DNA from: Paenibacillus lactis
Lineage (GTDB): Bacteria; Bacillota; Bacilli; Paenibacillales; Paenibacillaceae
Reading direction: 5' to 3'
NCBI RefSeq assembly: GCF_017873605.1
Contig: NZ_JAGGKI010000005.1
Span: 124,001-188,000, forward strand
DNA length: 64,000 nucleotides
How positions within the stretch are numbered: the stretch's first letter is position 1; each line of letters begins with the position of its first letter. The translations under genes and the position numbers were made by a program. Shown here in pieces: positions 23,612-32,583 of this stretch. The notes under the pieces were generated by a model. That model worked only from the letters and a program-made list of their open reading frames with translations, made no database searches and was not told where the DNA came from.

Positions 23612-25675
23612 ATTCTCCTCCTGCTCACCCTGTTCAGCCTTGCCTTCTTCCGCCTTCTGCTTCGGATGCGGCGTCCCGTCAAGGCCATACACCTCGTCAT
23701 AGGCATCGAAGATTTTGCGTGCGACCGGTGCGGCGCTTTGAGAGCCAAAGCCGCCTTCAGGGATGACAACCACGACCGCCAGCTTCGGCTTCTCTCGGGG
23801 AGCAAACGCGATGAACACGCCATTGTCCTTTCTCCCTGCCGGTGAATCCTGCTCGGACGTGCCGGTTTTGCGGGCAAAGTCGTACGGGAAGCCTTCAAAC
23901 CCGGCAATCCCCTGCGTATTCATGCCTCGCTTGATAACCTGCCAGTATTCCTGCGGAAGCTTGACTTCGTCGATTACTTCCCTGCCGAATTCCTTGACAA
24001 TGTTCCCGTTCTGGTCGGTGATCTTGCTCACGAGCTGCGGCTTGATCCGCTTCCCTTCATTAGCCAGCATCACCGTGTATTGGGCCAGCTGCAGCGGCGT
24101 ATATTTACCCATTTGGCCGAAGGAGGCATAAGCCAGCGCAGCGAGATTGCTGCCTGCAGCTTCCTTATTGAGGTATTCCGCCCTCCCTTCATTCTCAAGG
24201 GGCAATCCGCTGCCGGTGACAACGCCGAGTCCGAACCGCTTCATATACTGATCCCATACTTTAACGGCTTTATCACCGCCGTATTTGTCATACAGCTTCT
24301 CCCCGACCTGATCGATCATAAAGGCATTGGACGAGGTCTGAATCGCTTGGTCCGGCCGGATCCGGCCAATCACATGACCGCCGGCGTTTCGGATCGGCGT
24401 TTCACTGCCCTCTTTGCCGATCAAGGCATAGCCCTGGTCCGGGTACGTATCGTATGGCGTGAACAGGCCTTCATTGAGCCCGATCAGCACCGTCAGCGGC
24501 TTGATGACCGATCCGAGATAGATCATCGATTCAAATCCATTGCCCGACCGGCCCGAGCCGAAGATCGTTATCGTCCCGTTACCGGAAGAGTTGACGACCT
24601 CCTGGGTGATTTTATCCCCGCTCCCCCATATGTTAGGGTCATAATCCGGGATGCTGGCCATCGCCACGACGTTGCCAGTGTCCACCTCCATAGCGACGGC
24701 ATAACCGGTCAGCGCATCCCGATGATACTTCCCGGAGATCAGATGGGTACGAAGATACTGCAACCGCTCGGTAATGGCTTCCTCAGCCGCAAGCTGGATA
24801 TCCTTATGAATCGTCGTATGGACATCGAGCCCTTTCTCCGGGGCTGCCATGGACGGGACGCCGTCCACCATGTTCTGCGGATTAATCGGAATGCTGATAT
24901 ACCCGCTTTTGCCGCGCAGCTCTTTCTGAAACATCCGCTCAAGTCCGTCATAGCCAACCCAATCCTCTTCGTTGTAGATCAATCCTGGATCGTCCTGCCC
25001 CTTATTCGCCTCATCGATTTCGGCATATTCCTTGAAATCTTTTGAGCCCTTGAATTTCTTCAGGTACCCGATCGTCTGGACCGCAACCGTGTCTGGGTCG
25101 TAATGCCTCACATTCTCCTCCACGATCTGAATGCCCGGGTACCGCGAGCGGTTCTCCATGAAATGAGCGATCTCCTGCTTCGTCAAATCCGATTTGATCC
25201 GTCTGGGCGCATAGCCGTGCTGCTTCGTATACTCCAGACCCAGGGCGTCAATCACCTCTTCGGTTGTCATCGGTTTGCCTTTCGGATCCCCGTATTGGGC
25301 GAAGACCTTTGCGATGTCCTTCGCCATCGCTTCGATTTCCGGCCGGTTCTTCTGCCCCCTCTCCGTGTTCTTGTTATAATCCTTCATCAGCGTGATATAT
25401 AAGGTATGAGTCCCCGTCGAATAAGCCAGCTTCTCGCCGGAGGCATCGATAATGCTTCCCCGGATCGGCTGAAGCGTGAATTTTTTCAGCTCCCCCCCGG
25501 ACTCCTTTTCAGCAAGCTCAGGGCCCTCCACGAATTGCAGAACGGCCATGCGGATGATAAGGATACAAAAGATGAGGAAAGCGCCGAAAAAGAACAGATT
25601 GACCCGCCGGTTGAATTGACGCTTCACGTCCCCTTCATCGGGATCGCTCATGTAAGGAGGAAATCCCTTGATCAT
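23600..25675 (-). CDS. Class B penicillin-binding protein (PBP2/MrdA type transpeptidase)
   Basis: This is a 691-residue membrane-anchored peptidoglycan transpeptidase. It has a cytoplasmic N-terminus, one membrane helix (LFFFGAFLIFCILIIRMAVL), a PBP dimerisation domain starting at LQPIRGSIIDASG, and a transpeptidase domain with the SxxK motif SVIKPL (Ser389), SxN as SSNAF and the KTG motif in RKTGTSEQD (Lys603). The C-terminus is a Glu/Gln/Lys-rich low-complexity tail that ends in the 12-bp repeat array. It is monocistronic or follows the NUDIX gene 27 bases upstream. Whether it serves elongation or sporulation cannot be told from sequence. Confidence 0.92.
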   Translation of the reverse strand: MIKGFPPYMSDPDEGDVKRQFNRRVNLFFFGAFLIFCILIIRMAVLQFVEGPELAEKESGGELKKFTLQPIRGSIIDASGEKLAYSTGTHTLYITLMKDYNKNTERGQKNRPEIEAMAKDIAKVFAQYGDPKGKPMTTEEVIDALGLEYTKQHGYAPRRIKSDLTKQEIAHFMENRSRYPGIQIVEENVRHYDPDTVAVQTIGYLKKFKGSKDFKEYAEIDEANKGQDDPGLIYNEEDWVGYDGLERMFQKELRGKSGYISIPINPQNMVDGVPSMAAPEKGLDVHTTIHKDIQLAAEEAITERLQYLRTHLISGKYHRDALTGYAVAMEVDTGNVVAMASIPDYDPNIWGSGDKITQEVVNSSGNGTITIFGSGRSGNGFESMIYLGSVIKPLTVLIGLNEGLFTPYDTYPDQGYALIGKEGSETPIRNAGGHVIGRIRPDQAIQTSSNAFMIDQVGEKLYDKYGGDKAVKVWDQYMKRFGLGVVTGSGLPLENEGRAEYLNKEAAGSNLAALAYASFGQMGKYTPLQLAQYTVMLANEGKRIKPQLVSKITDQNGNIVKEFGREVIDEVKLPQEYWQVIKRGMNTQGIAGFEGFPYDFARKTGTSEQDSPAGRKDNGVFIAFAPREKPKLAVVVVIPEGGFGSQSAAPVARKIFDAYDEVYGLDGTPHPKQKAEEGKAEQGEQEENQGE

Positions 25676-25702
25676 GCTCCTGCTCTCCTTTCCAGGACAA
25701 GG

Positions 25703-26317
25703 TTAATCCATCCAGACCGGAAGATCGGGATGATTGTTATAGCGAAACAAACGGTCCAGCTGCTCGGCCGTATTTCGCTCTTCAGACAATGGGGGAAGCG
25801 CGTCACGTTCAAAGAAGCCGACCGCCGACGTTTCTGTGCCGATGCCCGCAGCCCCCCCTGTGATTTCGCATTGGATAAACATTTTATATACATGAAAAGG
25901 CGACGGCGGATGCCGATGAAATTTTTTATCCAGAACAGCCAGCAGCCGCACTGCGCGTACTTCATAACCCGCCTCCTCCTGTACTTCCTTAACGGCCACC
26001 TCCGACGGCGACAGACCGATGTCCGCCCATCCGCCCGGCAATGCCCAGGCTCCGTCGGCTTTCTCCCGAACGAGCAGCAGCTTCCCGTCCTGGAAGATAA
26101 CCGCGCGCACATCCACCTTCGGCGTCTGGTATCCCGTTTCACTGGCAAATAAGGTGCGGATCTTATCTTCGCCCGCTTCTGTATATTCCTGCATAATCGA
26201 TATGCTGAGCGCTCTCAGCTGCTCGAACCGTTCTTGGTCGTAAACATCCTTGGTATAGGCGAGGCCAGCTTGGCTGATCGCTTGTATTTCCTTTACCCAC
26301 TCCAACCATTTCAGCAT
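25703..26317 (-). CDS. NUDIX hydrolase with N-terminal Nudix_hydro_N domain
   Basis: This 204-residue protein has a helical N-terminal domain of the Nudix_hydro_N type (MLKWLEWVKEIQAISQAGLA and onward, about residues 1-60) followed by a NUDIX domain starting VDVRAVIFQDGKLLLV. The NUDIX box is GWADIGLSPSEVAVKEVQEE plus AG, with the metal-binding glutamates present. Such proteins hydrolyse nucleoside-diphosphate derivatives; the exact substrate is unknown. AAGGA upstream supports the start. Confidence 0.9.
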   Translation of the reverse strand: MLKWLEWVKEIQAISQAGLAYTKDVYDQERFEQLRALSISIMQEYTEAGEDKIRTLFASETGYQTPKVDVRAVIFQDGKLLLVREKADGAWALPGGWADIGLSPSEVAVKEVQEEAGYEVRAVRLLAVLDKKFHRHPPSPFHVYKMFIQCEITGGAAGIGTETSAVGFFERDALPPLSEERNTAEQLDRLFRYNNHPDLPVWMD

Positions 26318-26465
26318 GCTTGTCTCATTCCTTTTTCATGAACTTGTGTCCCCGGAACCGCTCTCAATCAAATTTGGGACATAATGGAAGACCGTAACCA
26401 TCCAATTATACCATATTTTCTCGGAAATATATGATGAACTATAGAGCAAGTCTCCCTAAAAAAAT

Positions 26466-26513
26466 GAAAAAGGCTCCGCCATGCTCGGGTCGTTGCAACC
26501 CTTAGGCGGAGCC
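26466..26513 (-). terminator. Terminator of the potassium channel gene
   Basis: A 9-bp perfect stem GGCTCCGCC (26472-26480) / GGCGGAGCC (26505-26513) is followed on the minus strand by five T and a further T-rich run. It lies 35 bases beyond the channel stop codon. Confidence 0.85.
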
Positions 26514-26547
26514 CGGTTCAGATCCCTCGTTCGAGGCCGTCTGAGTG

Positions 26548-26883
26548 TTACTTCTCTTCTTTTTGCGTGCTCTTGATCAAAGCATAGGCAAGATGGCCGA
26601 CCATCCCGAGGAACAAGCCGGTTCCAACGACGATATAGATCATCGTAAACACCTTTCCGAGTGAAGTTTGCGGAGCAAAGTCGGGGTGGCCGACCGTGCT
26701 CAGCGTAGCAACGCAGAAATACAGTGCGTCCAGCACGGACAAGCCCTCTTGCTTTGTATAGAACATCGTCCCCGAGATCAGCATGATGACGATCAGGACA
26801 AACAATGCAACGAAATTGCGCTGCTTGAACGCATGAACCAGCCCCTTGAGCAGCCGTTTTAATGTTAGCAGAAATGAAATCAT
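26548..26883 (-). CDS. Two-helix potassium channel-like protein with GHP filter
   Basis: This 111-residue membrane protein has the two-helix-plus-pore layout of the bacterial Kch/ion-channel family: helix 1 (FVALFVLIVIMLISGTMFY), a pore helix with DALYFCVATLSTVGHPDF, and helix 2 (IYIVVGTGLFLGMVGHLAYA). The selectivity filter is T-V-G-H-P-D (residues 63-68) instead of the usual T-V-G-Y-G-D. There is no RCK or cyclic-nucleotide domain, so regulation is not visible. It stands alone with its own terminator. Confidence 0.85.
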   Translation of the reverse strand: MISFLLTLKRLLKGLVHAFKQRNFVALFVLIVIMLISGTMFYTKQEGLSVLDALYFCVATLSTVGHPDFAPQTSLGKVFTMIYIVVGTGLFLGMVGHLAYALIKSTQKEEK

Positions 26884-26990
26884 GTTCGGTTAACCGCCTT
26901 ATTTTTTCCCTGTAGGAATCTAGTCTGAAATCGTGTCTAAAAATCGCAGCATGGAACGGCAGTGAAGCACTCGATCCATTCCCCCATATC

Positions 26991-29900
26991 TTATGGCTGG
27001 AGCATCAACAGCTCCCGGATATCCTCCTCGGTCCAGCTCGGGAGCCAATCCTCACCCGATTGGATGACCTCGTCGATCAGATCCTTTTTCTTCTGCTGCA
27101 AGGTTATCATCTTATCCTCAATGGTATCCCTGGCTACCATCCGGATCACCTGAACGATTTTCTTCTGTCCGATCCGGTGCGCCCGGTCTGCCGCCTGTTC
27201 CTCAACCGCCGGATTCCACCACAGATCATAGAGGATCACCGTATCCGCTCCAGTCAGATTAAGCCCTGTTCCCCCGGCCTTCAAGGAGATCAGAAAAATC
27301 TCGCGCTCGCCTTCGTTGAAATGGCTGCACAGCGAGGCCCGCTCGGCCGGTGGGGTCTGTCCATCGAGGTAAAAGAACGGCACCCCGCGCCGTCCCAGCT
27401 CCTGGCTGATCAGCTTCAACATAGTGGTGAACTGCGAGAAGACGAGGACGCGTCTTCCCGCATGGAGGCATTCGGCGAGCGTCTCCAGCAGCTGCTCGAA
27501 CTTCGCGGAGCTGCCCTCATAGCCTTCCACGAACAATGCAGGGTGACAGCATATTTGTCGCAGGCGGGTCAAGCCGGCCAATATCCGGATTCGGCTCTTC
27601 TGGAAGCCGTCCTTGGCGAGATGCTTCAGCGTCTCTTGTCTTAGCTTGGCCAAATAAGCCGTATACAGCTTCTTCTGCTCCAGGAGGAGTGCTGAGGACT
27701 GCAGTGTCTCGATTTTATCCGGCAGCTCTTTCAGCACATCCGACTTCAGCCTCCGCAGCAAGAAAGGTCGGATCCGTGTTGCGACCGTTTCCCTCGGCAA
27801 ATCCTGAAAAGCCTTTCGTCCACCGAACAAGGCAGGGAATACCGCATCATAGATGGACCAGAGCTCTTCCATCCGATTTTCCATCGGGGTGCCGGTCAAG
27901 GCAAACCGGTACCGGCTGCTGATCGTCTTCACCGCCTGTGCAGTCTGCGTCGCATCATTCTTAAAGGCTTGGGCTTCGTCAAATATCGCGGCGTGGAACA
28001 TCCGTTTTGCATAATCGGCCATGTCCATGCGAAGCAGCTGATACGAGGTGATCCATACATCCGCCTCCCCTTCACTGCGGATCAGCTTCTTCCGTTCAAG
28101 CCGGGAGCCGTCCATGACGGCTGCTCGAATCTCCGGCGCGAACCGGGCAATCTCGCTCTGCCAATTATAAAGCAGAGAAGCCGGGGCCACGATCAGGACG
28201 GGTTCTCCAGTCTTTCGAATTTCCGGTAGAAGGGACAGCACGAACGCGATGCTCTGGACCGTTTTTCCAAGACCCATATCATCAGCCAATATTCCGCCGA
28301 ACCGGTAGTGGGCCAAGGTGCGCATCCACTGGTATCCATACTTCTGGTAATCTCTCAAGACCGGCTCGAGGCTTGGCGGTACCGGGAAGTCCAGATCATC
28401 GGGATGTTTGACATGCTGAAGCATTTGTCTGAGCGATTTGCCCAGTTGTACTGATGATGACGCGCTCTCCCAGCCCAGCAGCTGCAGTCCTTGAACGGCC
28501 GGCAATCTGGCTGTACCGTTCTCCGCATAGCTGCTCCATGCTCCTAACCGGTTCATGGCAGCTATGATCGCCTGCAATGCCTCGCCCTCCAAGGGCATCA
28601 GCGCGCCGCTCGGGAGACGGTGGTATTTCCGTTTCTCCTCAAGCGAGCGGATCAAGCTCCGAATCTCGGATTCCGGTATGCCGTCAAGCTCAAACTTCAG
28701 CTCCAGCCAATCGGTCCGCTCATCGATGTCCACTTTCAATTTCGGCGCAGCATGCTCCCGGAATATTCGCTCCTTCACGGCTGACGTGGCATATACCGTA
28801 AGCAGCTTCTCCAGCTCGGGAACGATATGGTGCAGAAATTCAAATTCGGCATCCTCGTCGTTCATATAGTATCCGCCGTCCGTTTTGGCGAAATCCGCCT
28901 CCTCCATGAGGCGCAGGATCCGCTGTTCCCGTTCTCCGTCCCGGACGAGAATGGCACTGCCGTCGTGCGCTGCACGGTTTCCGTCGAGGGGATTGATTAC
29001 GATATCGCCGTATTGAAAATCCAGGCCGGCCAGCAAGCGTCCTTTTACCCGATCAAGGTACAGCTTGGCTTTGAGCGGGGAGCGAATCATTTTGTCGGAC
29101 ACGGCCTTTGCAATATGCACGCTTCCGAGCTTCATAAGCCCGGGAATTACCTTCTCCATCATGGATTCCATGATGCCCCCCGATATCGGCACAGCAGGCG
29201 GATACGTCCGCTCGAGCAGTTCTTTCATCTCGGATAGCCTGGCCCCATCTTGGGGCGTAAGCTCGGCAAGCTTCCCGTCAACGACGGCGGCTCCGTATTC
29301 CTCCAGAATCTGCAGACGGTCCAGCCCCTGAACATACATCACATATTGCGTATCTCCGGACGGTTCCACTTCAAACCGGATCGGGAGCGGCTCCTGGTAT
29401 GCTTGCAGCTTGTCCGTCAGGATCCCGTCGACCGACAGCAGACAGCTTCCGGACGCAGCCGCCAGCGCTTTGATCTTTGGCCAGAACGAGGGCGGGATGA
29501 AGAGCATCCGCTCACTCCCGGCCTTTTTGCCAGGGGGACTGTAAAAGCCGAAGGTCTGCTGAACCATTCGTTCATGGTCGTAAATACGGATCAGCTCCTG
29601 AAGCAGGTCGTCATCCTCCTTCTTAAATCCATGCCGCTCCGGATCATAGGTGAAGTTCTTTGTAAACGTGCACGGCTCCAGTCTTCTAACGCATTCCAGA
29701 AAATCACGAATCCGGTGCACCGCATACAGCCGCTTCTGGCCGACTCTCATTTCGATGCCCAACCGATTCTTTCCGCTGCTAAATGGAATCAGCTTTAAGA
29801 TAAATTCCGTCTGCAAGATCTCCCTTGTGTCAAAACGTGAGGCAGCACTGGAATACCGATACCCCGGATCGGCGAACAGACCGAGCAGCCGATTGCCGAT

Positions 29901-30326
29901 CTGGGGATCCATCTCCCAATCGTCCGCCGGCATGAACGAATTGCCCTTAGCTCGCGGGGTTAGCAGCCCGTTCTCTTCTTCTCCAGGCTTCGTACCATGC
30001 AGCAGGGATGGGTACTTCCGTTCGTCACCTTCACTTGGTTGCTCCAGTTCCTGGATTGTCAGCAGCACGGCTGCCATGTGACCGCATCGATGCGACGTTG
30101 AATGATGGAAGCCGCAGCTGCATTCCGCAATGATATCTCCTTCTTCATCGATCCGTATCCGGACGATCCCGGATGTTCGATCCGCGACCTCCGCATCATA
30201 TATCCGGTTATCGAGGTCCCGCTTCAGCATGTGAACTCTGCCGCCCCGGTATAGTTGATGCCCCTTCTCATAGGAGGCTTTTCCGCACCACTGTTTAATG
30301 ATTCGTTCCGTCAACCGGTTGCTCAT
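26991..30326 (-). CDS. SWIM zinc-finger SNF2-family helicase
   Basis: This is a 1111-residue DNA-dependent ATPase. The N-terminus has a SWIM zinc finger (CSCGFHHSTSHRCGHMAAVL, about residues 70-90). The middle is the bacterial SNF2-associated domain, and the C-terminal half is the SNF2 motor: Walker A DDMGLGKT (about 680-688), DEAQ box (about 780), TGTPMENRMEELWSIYD, helicase C segments LVFSQFTTML, and GLNLTGADTVILYDLWWNP with ADRAHRIGQ. Family members probably remodel protein-DNA or RNA polymerase complexes; the role is not defined. No partner genes are adjacent. Confidence 0.93.
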   Translation of the reverse strand: MSNRLTERIIKQWCGKASYEKGHQLYRGGRVHMLKRDLDNRIYDAEVADRTSGIVRIRIDEEGDIIAECSCGFHHSTSHRCGHMAAVLLTIQELEQPSEGDERKYPSLLHGTKPGEEENGLLTPRAKGNSFMPADDWEMDPQIGNRLLGLFADPGYRYSSAASRFDTREILQTEFILKLIPFSSGKNRLGIEMRVGQKRLYAVHRIRDFLECVRRLEPCTFTKNFTYDPERHGFKKEDDDLLQELIRIYDHERMVQQTFGFYSPPGKKAGSERMLFIPPSFWPKIKALAAASGSCLLSVDGILTDKLQAYQEPLPIRFEVEPSGDTQYVMYVQGLDRLQILEEYGAAVVDGKLAELTPQDGARLSEMKELLERTYPPAVPISGGIMESMMEKVIPGLMKLGSVHIAKAVSDKMIRSPLKAKLYLDRVKGRLLAGLDFQYGDIVINPLDGNRAAHDGSAILVRDGEREQRILRLMEEADFAKTDGGYYMNDEDAEFEFLHHIVPELEKLLTVYATSAVKERIFREHAAPKLKVDIDERTDWLELKFELDGIPESEIRSLIRSLEEKRKYHRLPSGALMPLEGEALQAIIAAMNRLGAWSSYAENGTARLPAVQGLQLLGWESASSSVQLGKSLRQMLQHVKHPDDLDFPVPPSLEPVLRDYQKYGYQWMRTLAHYRFGGILADDMGLGKTVQSIAFVLSLLPEIRKTGEPVLIVAPASLLYNWQSEIARFAPEIRAAVMDGSRLERKKLIRSEGEADVWITSYQLLRMDMADYAKRMFHAAIFDEAQAFKNDATQTAQAVKTISSRYRFALTGTPMENRMEELWSIYDAVFPALFGGRKAFQDLPRETVATRIRPFLLRRLKSDVLKELPDKIETLQSSALLLEQKKLYTAYLAKLRQETLKHLAKDGFQKSRIRILAGLTRLRQICCHPALFVEGYEGSSAKFEQLLETLAECLHAGRRVLVFSQFTTMLKLISQELGRRGVPFFYLDGQTPPAERASLCSHFNEGEREIFLISLKAGGTGLNLTGADTVILYDLWWNPAVEEQAADRAHRIGQKKIVQVIRMVARDTIEDKMITLQQKKKDLIDEVIQSGEDWLPSWTEEDIRELLMLQP

Positions 30327-30434
30327 CCGTCCAATCCCTTTCTTTCTCGCTTGTTACACAACAGTATACCACGTTCGGAACAAGGTCAGAATTTGCTCGT
30401 CTCAGAATACTACACCGGTACATGCACCTGCATA

Positions 30435-30463
30435 TTGATATATTTGGAAGCACCTACTATGAT
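30435..30463 (+). promoter_or_regulatory. Predicted sigma-A promoter of the Excalibur gene
   Basis: TTGATA (30435-30440) and TATGAT (30458-30463) are 17 bases apart. The start codon of the Excalibur protein lies 51 bases downstream of the -10 box. Confidence 0.55.
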
Positions 30464-30513
30464 AAGGATGAAATAATCAATAATGGATTGATACATAAAG
30501 GAGTTCGATTGTC

Positions 30514-30792
30514 ATGAAGAAAAAGATAACCGTTCTGCTCTCGCTTGCTCTGCTCACTACTCTTGCACTGGGTCATACCAGCACTGATATTGCAGACGCC
30601 AAATCCACCGAAGTGAAAAAATACAAAAACTGCAAAGAGATGAATAAAGATTACCCTGGAGGCGTTGCCCGGTCCGCATCCGTCAAGAACAAAGGCGGCA
30701 AGACGAAATACAAGCCTTATGTATCCAAAGCGCTGTATGACGCCAACACAGCCAGGGATCGTGACAAGGATAAGATCGCTTGCGAGCGATAA
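30514..30792 (+). CDS. Secreted Excalibur calcium-binding domain protein
   Basis: This is a 92-residue exported protein. An N-terminal signal peptide (MKKKITVLLSLALLTTLALG) is followed by a short linker and one Excalibur domain, seen from YKNCKEMNKDYPGGV to the calcium-binding DRDKDKIACE at the C-terminus with its two paired cysteines. Excalibur domains occur in extracellular nucleases and envelope proteins of Gram-positives. This protein has no nuclease domain. GGAG lies upstream of the ATG, a promoter precedes it and a terminator follows, so it is an independent unit. Confidence 0.92.
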   Translation: MKKKITVLLSLALLTTLALGHTSTDIADAKSTEVKKYKNCKEMNKDYPGGVARSASVKNKGGKTKYKPYVSKALYDANTARDRDKDKIACER

Positions 30793-30880
30793 TCGGATAA
30801 GCTGCATTGGGCTAAGTTCAATGGTCAAGTTCAATGGATTAAACTCGTACCCGCTAGAAAACAAAAGAAAACGAAACTAA

Positions 30881-30912
30881 AAAACCTGCCGTAGTCGGCA
30901 GGTTTTTTAGTT
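30881..30912. terminator. Bidirectional terminator after the Excalibur gene
   Basis: A 7-bp perfect stem CCTGCCG/CGGCAGG with a TAGT loop is flanked by an A-run and followed by six T. It can end transcripts from either side: the Excalibur gene on the plus strand, and the phosphotransferase gene on the minus strand. Confidence 0.85.
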
Positions 30913-31068
30913 CTATCGGAGCATCCTCCTATAGACGCTTAGAGTACAGCACCGTTTCATCCAGCTTGCCGACGAAATGGCAAAGTCCGGGATAACGCCT
31001 GCTTGGACATGACCGAGAGTTCGGTACAAGATGAGGAGACATTTGCCGATCAGATTCCGGGATACTCA

Positions 31069-32001
31069 CTATTCAGAGAGCAGCGACATGATACGCTCTT
31101 TCATAAACCGATAGCTGGGTTCATGGTCCTTCTTGGCATAGAATCGAAGCCCGTCGATTCCCTTGAATAATTGGTAACAGAGCAGTCGTTCCCGGAAATG
31201 CGGAATGTCGTCACCTTGTTGCTCGACTGCCATCTTCAAACGTTTGGGAAACTCAAGCTGAGGCGCCCATAAATCCATGACCGCAACATCGAACATGAAA
31301 TCGCCGTACATCGCCATTTCCCAGTCCACAATTCCGGATAATTGGTCCTCTGCCGCCAGCATATTGCCCAAATGAAAATCCCCATGCACGAGATAGCGCT
31401 CTTTCGGCGCAAATGCAGCAAGCTCTACCATCTTTTCATACAAGCGGTAAAAAAGGTCCTTCTCCAAAAAGCTGCTGTCAAACAGATCGGTCCAGCCATC
31501 GTAAAATCCTCCCTGGTCCTTGGCGAAGGTAGCCTTGAGGTAATCGGTCCACGTGCCATGCGCTGCTTTGCCCTCAGGCGTGAACCAGCCGTAGCCTTCG
31601 CTGTTATCGCCTACCGTAATCCGGTGAAGGCGAATATACTGCTCGATCAGACTGGGAATGACTTGACGGATGGAAGCCGGCTGAAGCGTGCTGATAGGCA
31701 CCCCCGGCATTTGATCCGAGATTGAAAAATGGATGGCGCCTGCGTTTCCGATCTTGTATACCTTCGGGACGGGCAAGCCATATACAGCCCCATACCGATC
31801 ATGGATCCATCGTTCTTTCTCCAGACTGTCGCGATTATCCTTGAAATGAATGACATACGCTTTGCCGTCTTTTTCATAACGGAATACCCTGCTGAGCTCC
31901 CCCATCTCGATGGGACTAACGTTCGTTATATGCTCACCCTCAATTGCCCGGAGATGGCTTATGGCTGTATCCGTATCCATCTCAGGCTTGAAGCTCTTCA
32001 T
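31069..32001 (-). CDS. APH-family phosphotransferase
   Basis: This 310-residue small-molecule kinase has the aminoglycoside phosphotransferase/choline kinase fold. The catalytic loop is YLVHGDFHLGNML (Asp and Asn of HGDxxxxN) and the magnesium motif is SGIVDWEMAMYGD. The N-terminal lobe carries FRYEKDGKAYVIHFK. Proteins of this type phosphorylate sugars, choline-like compounds or antibiotics, and nothing here fixes the substrate. The start has GGAGGT eight bases upstream and lies inside the last 20 bases of the preceding STM3941-like gene, so the two are coupled. Confidence 0.88.
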   Translation of the reverse strand: MKSFKPEMDTDTAISHLRAIEGEHITNVSPIEMGELSRVFRYEKDGKAYVIHFKDNRDSLEKERWIHDRYGAVYGLPVPKVYKIGNAGAIHFSISDQMPGVPISTLQPASIRQVIPSLIEQYIRLHRITVGDNSEGYGWFTPEGKAAHGTWTDYLKATFAKDQGGFYDGWTDLFDSSFLEKDLFYRLYEKMVELAAFAPKERYLVHGDFHLGNMLAAEDQLSGIVDWEMAMYGDFMFDVAVMDLWAPQLEFPKRLKMAVEQQGDDIPHFRERLLCYQLFKGIDGLRFYAKKDHEPSYRFMKERIMSLLSE

Positions 32002-32542
32002 GGTTCACAACCTCCGTCATTTCGGTGATATCGTCATTTTTGGAGATCTTCCACCTCCGGTATAGCGTTAGAAACAACTCATTCAAATTGCAGGAAAGTC
32101 CGGAGGCCGAAAGATGGACGGTTGCATTCGTCATCCTTTTATTCATTCTCATCAGCTTCTGTTTCCACTCAGGCAACCTAGCCAGGATCTCATCCGGATG
32201 ATGCACCTCGATTCCAATAAACCGCTCATTCATGACTTGGTAAATATCGATGCTTTTAATCTCATTCCATGGAATCGCCCCAACGCTTACATAGGAGGAA
32301 CGATCGATAATTCCCTCATCATTGATAACCAGCGCCGGTTTACGCTGCACAAGCTTACTCGTGGAAAAGACCAGCATCGCTCCGAAAAATACGGTACAGA
32401 TGAATCCAGCGATCACCAGAACAATTAAACGATCCGCTAAGCCGGCATATAGCATAAAGATTCCGAGCGCAACGAAGAAGAGAGAGCCTAACAAAATTTT
32501 GGTTACTTTGGGTTTAATATGGATTTCTTCTTGTCTGTGCAC
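31982..32542 (-). CDS. STM3941-family membrane protein
   Basis: This 186-residue protein has two adjacent membrane helices (KILLGSLFFVALGIFMLYAG and IVLVIAGFICTVFFGAML), then a cytoplasmic beta-rich, PH-like domain containing ALVINDEGIIDRSSYVSVGA and IPWNEIKSIDIYQV. This arrangement matches the STM3941 family, whose function is unknown. A GTG start with AAGGAG ten bases upstream is used. It overlaps the phosphotransferase gene by 20 bases. Confidence 0.78.
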   Translation of the reverse strand: MHRQEEIHIKPKVTKILLGSLFFVALGIFMLYAGLADRLIVLVIAGFICTVFFGAMLVFSTSKLVQRKPALVINDEGIIDRSSYVSVGAIPWNEIKSIDIYQVMNERFIGIEVHHPDEILARLPEWKQKLMRMNKRMTNATVHLSASGLSCNLNELFLTLYRRWKISKNDDITEMTEVVNHEELQA

Positions 32543-32583
32543 CTGTTTTACACTCCTTATAGCTTTAAATCATATAGGATTGT

